Source of the DNA: Mycogone perniciosa
Lineage: Eukaryota > Ascomycota > Sordariomycetes > Hypocreales > Hypocreaceae
Length of the DNA: 64,000 bases
NCBI GenBank assembly: GCA_025331125.1
Contig: JAOALB010000087.1
Coordinates: forward strand, 124,001-188,000
Direction of reading: 5' to 3'
How positions within the stretch are numbered: the stretch's first letter is position 1; each line of letters begins with the position of its first letter. Position numbers and translations under genes: made by a program. The notes below the pieces were generated by a model. That model made no database searches and had not been told where the DNA came from. It was given only the letters and a program-made list of their open reading frames with translations. Positions 56,130 to 64,000 of the stretch are shown in pieces.

Positions 56130-56226
56130 ACAACCTCTTTAGAGCGTTCCCTCACCCTCCGTCAAAATTCAGTCACTAGACAACTTCGATATTTTCACCC
56201 CTCAAACAACCCGTTCAGCTCACCAT

Positions 56227-57507
56227 TTGGTTGACCTGGACTTCTGCACTGCTTTGCATAGCACCAGCACGAGTTCTCTCACTACCGCCACCATTTTCGG
56301 CCAAGACTTACCAGTCTTCACCACGGATTCCCAGTCAACATGGCTTCCCAACTCAGATTCCGCCTTGCCGGCACCATCCGAGCACCAACCCCCGAACACA
56401 GTCGACAACCAACAACAGGACTTTGTCTTGTTCGACAACCCTCAGCCTCGGCAGCACCTTAATAGATCTGTACCATTGTCTAGCCAACGACGTCACTCTT
56501 ATCACAACCGTTGCGAGAAGTCAACTTCATCCGCAGTCCAGAACCAACGAGTGGCCCAGATTCTCCAGGCTATAGGGCACCAGTCATCGTCTTCTGCTTA
56601 CGGCAACCGTTTCCCGAATCAGTTTTACGCTTCATCGGCTCCAACGTCGACAGTCTCTTTGAACCAGTCTTCTCGCCCAGTGCGACCCCCTGTACCCTTG
56701 TTTAACCACAACACTGGTAACAACGTACAAACCGGCAAGATGATGAACGCCGCAGGTTCGTATTATAGTCTTAAGTCCTATGCTTGTCCCTGTAGCTCAC
56801 ACTCTGTTACAGACGTCGACTTGGACGACTTTACTGTCTTTGACGGGGGTGCCTCATCGGCCTTCTCGTCTCCAGCAGTCCCATCCAGCTTCGACTTCAA
56901 CAGTGGCGCTTCTAGCAGCGCCTCAAACTTGGGGACTGTGTCCCCACAGGACCTGCTCATCCAGGAGCCGTTCATGTCAGCACCGAACTCGGCTGCTCTT
57001 ACCAACTTGACATCGCCATCTGTCTACAACGGCAGCCCCGATTTTGATGGATACGATGTATCTCCCAACTTTGGCAATGCCGACTTTGACGGCCCTAATG
57101 ATCCTTGGTACCCGTTGTTTCCACCTGACGCCACTGCTCAAGATCAGCAGGGGGATGTCACCGACTCCCCTGCTCAGAAGTCCGATGACATTGATTCCTC
57201 TCGTCGTTCTTCAAGCGGAAATGGCAGGAAGAAGTCGGCCAGCTCGCCTACGGGCAGCATCCGACACTCTTCTGTTGCCGGCGTAAACTCTCGTAAGAGG
57301 GACAAGCCTTTGCCTCCCATCATTGTGGAAGACATGAATGATACAGTTGCCATGAAGCGAGCCCGCAACACCCTGGCAGCTCGCAAGTCGCGAGAACGAA
57401 AAGCTCAGCGATTTGAGGAGCTGGAGGAGCGTATTGCGAAGCTGGAAGCGGAACGTGATCACTGGAAGAGGATTGCTTTGTCACAATCTGGTGTTTTGTC
57501 GGAATGA
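56227..57507 (+). CDS. cpc1: CPC1/CpcA (Gcn4) bZIP activator of amino-acid biosynthesis, start codon not AUG
   Basis: Activates amino-acid biosynthesis genes on starvation, binding TGACTCA as a homodimer. The frame runs to 57507. The bZIP is at the C-terminus: DTVAMKRARNTLAARKSRER, KAQRFEELEERIAKLEAERD, HWKRIALSQSG. The acidic middle (DVDLDDFTVFDGGASS, SPDFDGYDVSPNFGNADFDG) is the activation region. Intron 56756-56812 (57 nt, TTACAG end) is likely; it is a multiple of three and stop-free, so both forms stay in frame (407 or 426 residues). No ATG opens the frame: the sequence is ACCATTTGGTTGACCTGGAC, where ACCATGGTTGACCTG would be expected, and the first in-frame Met is near residue 170. The frame stays open upstream to a TAG at 56140, which directly follows a polypyrimidine stretch and could be a 3' splice site. 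A TTG at 56227 is the nominal start. Confidence 0.9.
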   Translation: MVDLDFCTALHSTSTSSLTTATIFGQDLPVFTTDSQSTWLPNSDSALPAPSEHQPPNTVDNQQQDFVLFDNPQPRQHLNRSVPLSSQRRHSYHNRCEKSTSSAVQNQRVAQILQAIGHQSSSSAYGNRFPNQFYASSAPTSTVSLNQSSRPVRPPVPLFNHNTGNNVQTGKMMNAAGSYYSLKSYACPCSSHSVTDVDLDDFTVFDGGASSAFSSPAVPSSFDFNSGASSSASNLGTVSPQDLLIQEPFMSAPNSAALTNLTSPSVYNGSPDFDGYDVSPNFGNADFDGPNDPWYPLFPPDATAQDQQGDVTDSPAQKSDDIDSSRRSSSGNGRKKSASSPTGSIRHSSVAGVNSRKRDKPLPPIIVEDMNDTVAMKRARNTLAARKSRERKAQRFEELEERIAKLEAERDHWKRIALSQSGVLSE

Positions 57508-58254
57508 AGCAAAAATGGAATTTGTATTTCTCTCCTTTCGCCATTGTTTGACTAAAAAGGTTCCGAGGGAGGATTCTCCGCAGTTAGATCTGCTTCTTTA
57601 CTCACAAATCTAAATATTCCTTCTCAACTCATCCTAAGTTACTCTTCGCTTGATGTTTGTGCTAGTGGTTGTGTTGACCTCCGTTGCTCAGTGTAGGCTC
57701 CCTGGAATAGCCATGTGAGAGGAGACTAGTAGCAAGCCTCGGCACCGTAGTTGTAACGTGTCATGCCTTCGTTTCTATGCCGATCCTCTCCGACAATCCC
57801 GAGCGTGTAATTTGCCCACAGCTCAAACCGAATACTTGACTATTACGTCGTAAGAATGAATACTGAATCTTCCAATAGACGAAGCACATGTTCCAAGCTT
57901 GCACAATATCATTGGGGGCTACATACCGACACAAGTACTCCTTGCATATGGTCACAGCAAGACTCTTTTCGCGATGGGCATGATACATAGCCTGCACAGT
58001 ACGAGGGACTTGCAATGACAGATGGCTCGGGTACTGCATCCTGGGGCTGACACTCTGTTGAACTCGTGTGTGTTTGTTGGCTTACGCGGGTTCCATGCAA
58101 GTTGTCAGGGTGTATGGATACTAAGAGCTGGCCATTGAAAATGTTACCAAGAGGCCGCATACAAAATAGACATCAATGCTCCTCCGCAGGTCCCATCATA
58201 CTACCATTTGTCGCCCCCAGGGAAATTCGATCCACCTCAAGAGACAGAACCCAA
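57508..58254. other. convergent intergenic region (CPC1 / OPT)
   Basis: Contains the two 3' flanks. Minus-strand frames at 57761-58160 overlap and show no domain or splice continuity with the transporter. No gene seen. Confidence 0.5.
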
Positions 58255-61126
58255 TTAGTTGTAGGTTCCGGGCGCGGGACCGAAGAATTTCCCCTTGGGT
58301 AAGGTCTTGAGAATGCAGTTGTTGGCCTCACATCCTAGACTCACGACTGAGTTGCCCCACCAATCAACCTCGATATCGTTGTAAGTGAGCGTGAAGAACT
58401 GGACGATGGCGGAGATGGCCACACCAGCAGAAAATGCGGCAGACAAGACAAAGTTGTACTGGAAGCGTCAGTTAGTGATTTCCCTAAAAAGATAAGCTGA
58501 TGTTGTCCGTTGCCTTACCTTGGACCACAGGGCGAGGAATCGGGATTTGAGGTAGAGCCAGGAGTAGGCAGCGATGGGGACAGCGGGCCAAATGTAGGTC
58601 AGGTTGTATGGTGCCCATGTGAGACCTCCGGAGAGAATGACCACAGGGTGGGTACTTCGAAGAACTCGACTCTTGGGGAATTTCCTACCGAGGAGCCAAA
58701 AAATGACCACAAAAGCGATGCCGAGGGGGAATCCAAGAAGTGTCGCTGAGTACTGGCCGCCAACACTCCAAAGCTTCTTGGGACCGACAGTGCCCCAAAG
58801 GACAGCAGCAGTGAAAAACGAGTTCTCTCCGGGGCACATGAATTTGAAGGGAGCATTCTGAGTGCAGACATCCGGGATGCTGACCTGGTACGAGACAATG
58901 CCAACACACACAAAGGTGGAGACAAGTGTCGGCACCATCTGTGCGAAAAAGGTAAACCGAGGAGGAATCTTTGTATAATGGGCCATTTTGAGATCGTTGC
59001 TGAAGTATAGGGCATGAGAGCAGGTGACGTAGCCATACGTCTTGAAGAAACACATGGCCAGGGCGTTGCCTTCAACAAACGAACCACCAATAAACTCAGC
59101 CAAGACGTTGAGTGACACTTCAATACCAGTCATAGCGTAGATAATACCAGCAGGAACCATGAATATTAAACAAAGAATAATTCCGTAAAATACCACGCCT
59201 GGAGTAGTGTTGGTTGGCCAGTGAGTAATGGCGGTGCAGCCCAGCGCGACGGACATGACGAGTACAATCATGTACCACCATTCAGGCACCTCCTTATAAT
59301 TTTTCATTAGACGGCTGTGCACGTCAAGGACCTGGGACGTCTCTACTTCATCCTTCTTTGAAGGGCGGAAACTGTTGATAAGATCCTTGAATCCCATCAT
59401 AATTTCCAGTCGGTGGTAAAGAAAACCATAAGTCAGGGCAGCAGTGTAAGTGCTGAAGAAGAACATATAGAGGACAATATTACTGGCGGACAGGAATGGA
59501 GGCGAGTAAGCTTGGTACTTCTCGGCATCGAAGATACCGTGTTCATCAAGGATGGAGCTGACGTTGTAGCGATGGCCGAAGTGGTCCCAGGGGTAATTGG
59601 AGTTGATAGGTAGGTAGGCGGTGTTATAGGTGTTGGTATAGTAGATGGCAAGGATGATGAACATGGACATGAAACTACCAATGAAGAAGTTGAAGGTGCT
59701 AAAGAATGGCACCATGAGCGGATCAACATTCAGAGTGAGGACATTCCAGTCGAATGTGGGGATCGGGTTTAGTCCAAGGCCATGGTTAGAACCAGCAATG
59801 ATGGTGAGATCGCGGTTGTTTGGAGCAATCCACGTCATCCAGCTGAAGATAGAGAGGGCAGCAAATAGGTAGTTGGGGAGGAAGAAGTAGACGAACATCC
59901 CCCCAGAGGCAATGAGGAAGAATTTGGATCGGGACATGGTCCAAATCTTGCCAAATGGACCCAAAGCGGACGGGTTGCCCTCGCTATGGAATGCGCTGTT
60001 GAGGGCAATAGTGACGAGAGACGAAGGCCACACGCAGTATGAAGGATACACCAGGAATCGGCGACAGATACCAGCAAGACTGTAACCGATGAAGTTGCTC
60101 GACAAGGCAATCAGGATCTGATAGCCGAAATTAATAGCCCAGGACTGATTGAAGAACTGTGGCAGAAATTGAATCCAGACAATGTAGTGGGTATAAGGCG
60201 TACTCTTGGCGATACTGGCCATGAGGGTAATGAGCATGTGCTCCTTCTTGTTAAAGGGACCAGGGTTAAGACTATGGCGGACACCAAACAGCGTGATACC
60301 AACATCGGGTAGCGTCTTTTCCAAAAGTTTTCCAAGAGGGTAGGCCAGCAGCTGGGGAACGTTGGATGTAATGAGGATAGCGGGCTGACGAATGCCGAAG
60401 AAACCGTTGATGAAGGCAATGGCGCCAGAGAACATGATGCCCAAGACCCAAGCGCGGATGGTGGAGCAGGGCAAAGTGGGATCGTCATGGTTGTCAACGA
60501 CGGATCGCACCTCGGCGTAGGGAGAGTTGCTTTTAATAAGGGCGGCATGGATCTTCATCTCCATGATGAGATGCTCATGCTTTTCGGGCTGGTCGAAAAT
60601 GGCATCATTCTCTGAGGAGGGAGTTCATGTTAGTTGACTCATTACTGAGATATGTCCACGAAAAATCGGGCAAGGGCTTACGGAGGAATCCCCCAATCTT
60701 CTCGATAACGTCTAGGGGGAAGTTGGGATCTATCTTGTGCAGTAGATAGAAGGTGTTGAGGAGCTTTTTGTATTGTTAGCAAGCTGCATCAAGAACCAAC
60801 CGGGTATTTGGTTCATCCACCTCGCGAACTTCTTCCAGTGTGAAGTTTGCTGCAATCTCCTTGGCCTCAAGCAAGTCATCTTCGGTGATATGAAGGTCGC
60901 ATTCGGCACGACCATCTTCGCCTACAAGTATCGGAGTATCGACAGTCTTGTGCGTCTGAGGGGGGCCACGGTCAGTTAAGAAGCCCGAACATTAGAATCT
61001 CCGATTCCAGATAAGCAGAACAGAGACAAGAGAACAAGGGAAAACGACATGTTGACATACGGTCTTCTCACCAAGGACACCGCCCGTCGACTCCTGTGTG
61101 GTGGACTTCTCAACCCCCTCAGACAT
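58255..61126 (-). CDS. OPT-family oligopeptide transporter
   Basis: Proton-coupled importer of small peptides or peptide derivatives such as glutathione, with about 14-16 membrane helices. Five exons: 61126-61061, 60955-60821, 60763-60682, 60611-58519 and 58458-58255, giving 859 residues. The cytosolic N-terminus reads FTLEEVRELLNTFYLLHKID before PNFP. The OPT signature is NSPYAEVRSVVDNHDDPTLP, followed by IRAWVLG. Further landmarks are LNPGPFNKKEHMLITLMAS, WAINFGYQILIALSSNFIGY, DWNVLTLN, PWDHFGHRYNVSSIL and, at the end, YNFVLSAAFSAGVAISAIVQ then WWGN. Exon 2 ends at GAG followed by GTGGATG, a weak donor; splicing there is supported by the GCTAAC branch site and by the spacing to DPNFP. Paralogues are common in fungi, so the substrate cannot be given. 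Confidence 0.95.
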
Positions 61127-62199
61127 GTTGGCGACATGTGAAACCCTCGAGTCACACGCAAAGGACCCTGACTTGACAAAAGGCGGATGATAGAGGGGAG
61201 AGGAGCCTAGGGATGACGGGAATGGGTCGTCTTTTTATCAACGACTCTCTGGGGTATATTCCTCATGGGTAGTCACCAATCACTGGTCGGAGCTCCAGGT
61301 TGCAGGGCGACTGAGCATGGCCAACTGGCTGGAGGAGACATGAGGGGGGCGCGGCGCGGTATCTGAGGCGAATAGGGTGTGTGAGAGTGAGGGAGTGAAG
61401 CCCAAGAGCTTTGCTGGTGGTACAAATTCCAAGACATGGCTCCGAGACATGATGTACTCCGTACCTCTTGTTGTACACTGTTGCTTGTCGCACAGCACTC
61501 CGTATGTGTTATCCAATACAATGCACCTGCATACGTACCAACTCTTCGCAAACCTCATGACAGGGTACTTCTGGCTGAAAGGCTGGTGCGCCCGCCACCC
61601 TGCAACTACGGCACAGAAAGGAAGTCATCTTCAAGGTGTCATTGTATGTGATGCACTGTCACCTCACCTTCAGTACCCCAGTTGAGCAAACAACGCCAGA
61701 GTTAGCTTCGATTGTTCCTAGCAAGGGACTTTTGTTTATGTAGAAATCTATACCTTTTCGTTGATCAAAATGAGAAACTCAGCCTCTTCAAGTAACCAAT
61801 AAATTCCGTAATGCTGTGGAATAAGGCCGTCTCTCTCGTCACTTGTGATAGGCCAGGGGCACCTTTTGAACCTGATGGCGCTGTGTGGCTGCTGAGACTT
61901 GGTCATCCTAACTTTCTCTTCCCGGCACGGTTCACTGCGCTGGATCGCCAAGAGATCTCAGCAATCATAGTAGCAACATCTTCAGCGATCTCTGGGCATC
62001 TCTGGGCATCTCTGGGCAGTGTGTTACAGGCCACACACTTCCCAAAGAGGGTGATGGGTGAGAACACGGTGTGGTCCATGCACGGGCCATCCCTGACGGA
62101 TGCTTTGAGGCTTATTCCCGCCATCCCGATAGTTGTGTTATTCGGCCGACTCTGGTTGAGAGAGTTGGTTAATTTGAAGACTCGTTTTCTCTAACCACG
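61127..62199. other. intergenic upstream of the OPT gene
   Basis: The first part is the OPT promoter. GTACTCCGTAC lies near 61455. A 10-bp repeat (TCTGGGCATC, about 2.7 copies) lies at 61991-62018. A 127-codon frame at 61811-62194 crosses that repeat and shows no recognised features. Confidence 0.45.
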
Positions 62200-64000
62200 T
62201 TTACGAGTATTATCCAGATAGCAATGGCAGAAAACCCGGGGGTAGTTCCCGTTCGTCAAATTATTAATCACTCTACCTAATTTCCGGACGGCCCATGAAA
62301 CATGGATGTTTGGCAGAAGCAGGTTGGCCAAAACTCCGTTCCCGGAGTCCGAAACCCATGTTAGATATTGCATTATCTACGTTAAAAATAGAATATACTA
62401 GTATAATAGTAGGTGGTATTCGGGGCCTTAAAGTCGGCTATTTCCCATAAGTAGTGGGTCACCCACGGGAGAAAAGACTCAATAATCTAGAACAAAAAGT
62501 ACATCACTACCCCGCTATTTTTACCGGCAACTAAAGTATATAGATTCCCCATCAGATAGTGTGCCAAAAGAAAAGAAATCAAGGTATTGGTATGGATAGT
62601 GGGTATCACGACTTCGTATAGCAATATCATAATGCCAAGTATTAAATGTAATACTATAGTTGTATTCCATACACGATATATACAGAAAAAAGTGACCTTT
62701 ATTTTATATAGCTGCATAGTATAAAAAGGAAGTACCCTTTGTTTAGGCCTCGGGGCATAGAAGTTTACCCTCAGGGAACGGAATGTTAGCCACAGTTAGG
62801 AGCATCAAGTTCCGGGCGAGACACGATCCGCATCTTGATCCAGCATCAATAATGCAAAATGAAGGACTGTGGGCAAAAGGTGCCTAGATAGGAAGGCAGA
62901 TAAGCATACCATCAGGCATGGTGATTCATTTTAGGAGTTTCTCGCCACTCAATGGGAGGAAGGATACGCTTATTTTTCTCTCCTTGGTTCATCAGCTCTC
63001 AGTATCTGAACAGATACTGTAGCTACTCTGTACTGTGTATCACATGGAGTATGTGCCATTTTTGTACCACCAACCAACGTTGAACCGTAGAATGACATGT
63101 TCCTATTGTTTCCATATTCCTTTTCTGGTAAACAATACCACCCAACATTATTGGCGGCATATCATTCAAAGTAGCATTTCCGGAGCGGGCAACTCGGTTG
63201 GACCTCGTAAACCAGCAACATGTACTTCCTTCATACACATTGTAACGGCAATGGCCAGTAGTAATCTTGATGGGAATTATGTTGACTTTTGGTTCTCCTT
63301 GAAATATGACAAGCCATTAAGATGTTGAACAGATCTAAAAATGTCTACCCTATGAACCTACGAAATTGCCTTTCAAGACTATAAGAAAGTCAAATAAGCG
63401 AGGAAAGTATTGATTAGGTTCAGAAGAATATAGTCATTGAAAAATAGTAGACTCAATACTTCTTGGTGCCATGACTGGTAGATCATCCAAGCAACATCAT
63501 CAGGCTAATCAGCTTTATATCCCGGGCTTAAATGGAGAAAATATAAAATACATATGCAGTCCACCTGCAATACTACGCAATGACGGAATATTACCCCGCA
63601 ACTGTTTGTATTCCCAAACCGGCAGTTTGCGTAATATAGGGTATGGAAGCTATAATAGAGACGTCTATCAAGGTTGTATCTCCCGTAACGTCCACCCACA
63701 ATTCTGAGTGGGTTGTTGATGTTAGGCATATACATATTAAGCAGTATGTCCACCAAAAGTCCCACTTCAACAAATTGAAATTTCCTTGTTCCTTGGTTCA
63801 CAGAGACCCCTCCTGAACCACGCGAATAATGACGTATTGACATCAAGACCTCGAATTACTCTTACTAGCAATCCTTAAGTCGACAAGAATCAGGCTTGCA
63901 TAGTGGCGCTTTTCGATCCCGCTGCAGCCACATCCCATTCTCCTACGTATTGCTACTTCGTACTTTGTACTTCGTATGTCGTATATAGGGCCTGAATCCG
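62200..64000. other. AT-rich, geneless terminal stretch
   Basis: Base composition is visibly more AT-rich and TA-rich than the rest of the window, especially 62380-62740 (for example ATACTAGTATAATAGTAG). No gene is seen; the longest frame (63846-63505, minus) has no features. This could be an old, RIP-mutated mobile element remnant, but no terminal repeat or transposase fragment is visible. Confidence 0.4.

Noticed and set aside
57761..58160. Minus-strand frames downstream of the OPT gene
   Set aside because: The transporter has a clear stop at 58255, and no acceptor joins these frames to it.
60635..60641. TGACTCA in the OPT gene as a CPC1 site
   Set aside because: It lies inside an intron of the transporter gene, and a seven-base match there is expected by chance.
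61811..62194. 127-codon plus-strand frame
   Set aside because: It crosses a 10-bp tandem repeat, lies in the OPT upstream region and resembles no known family.

Overview
This window is nuclear DNA from a filamentous ascomycete, most likely a sordariomycete of the order Hypocreales. The genes have short introns (mostly 50-100 bp, GT...AG, with a branch site like GCTAAC). The protein set is typically fungal: Whi2-like BTB protein, Kin1 kinase, Mdm1, CPC1/Gcn4, URE2-type GST and an OPT oligopeptide transporter. Intergenic DNA is littered with variants of a short palindrome, TACTCCGTA/TACGGAGTA. Nothing prokaryotic or viral was seen. I rebuilt gene structures by joining reading frames at splice sites, so each exon boundary is a prediction.

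Layout. 0.7-7.7 kb holds three minus-strand genes: GH47 alpha-1,2-mannosidase, a Whi2-like phosphatase activator and a GPATCH1-type spliceosomal G-patch protein. 9.1-15.3 kb holds two plus-strand genes, Kin1/MARK-type kinase and Caf40/Rcd1 (CCR4-NOT). 17.2-18.4 kb holds a damaged glutathione S-transferase. 18.4-32.4 kb is a gene desert of about 14 kb, dense in the palindrome and in small tandem repeats. It ends at a bZIP gene with a vestigial zipper (32.4-33.4 kb). 35.5-40.3 kb holds CIA30, fructose-1,6-bisphosphatase and PEX11; the last two share a divergent promoter. 41.1-48.4 kb holds an SRSF1-like SR protein, the 1196-residue sorting nexin Mdm1 and tRNA m7G methyltransferase Trm8. 50.8-54.6 kb holds a small membrane protein, homoserine dehydrogenase, an intron-containing tRNA-Ala(UGC) and a CCDC174-like protein. 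56.2-61.1 kb holds the CPC1/Gcn4 homologue and an OPT transporter. The last 1.8 kb is AT-rich and geneless.

How the genes relate. Most are unlinked housekeeping genes. Two groupings have visible logic. Fructose-1,6-bisphosphatase (gluconeogenesis) and PEX11 (peroxisome proliferation on fatty acids) are divergent, and the sequence between them holds overlapping CCG-N7-CCG sites and a CCTCGG site. The CPC1 gene has a perfect TGACTCA site and short upstream ORFs in its 5' region, which fits autoregulation and translational control.

Most unusual points. Three otherwise well-preserved genes carry lesions at key places: the GST has TAA where the glutathione-binding Glu is expected, while the Whi2-like gene and the CPC1 homologue have no in-frame ATG at their expected starts. 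They may be real (pseudogene, non-AUG initiation) or assembly errors. The dispersed palindrome family also enters introns. I found no convincing new multi-gene system.
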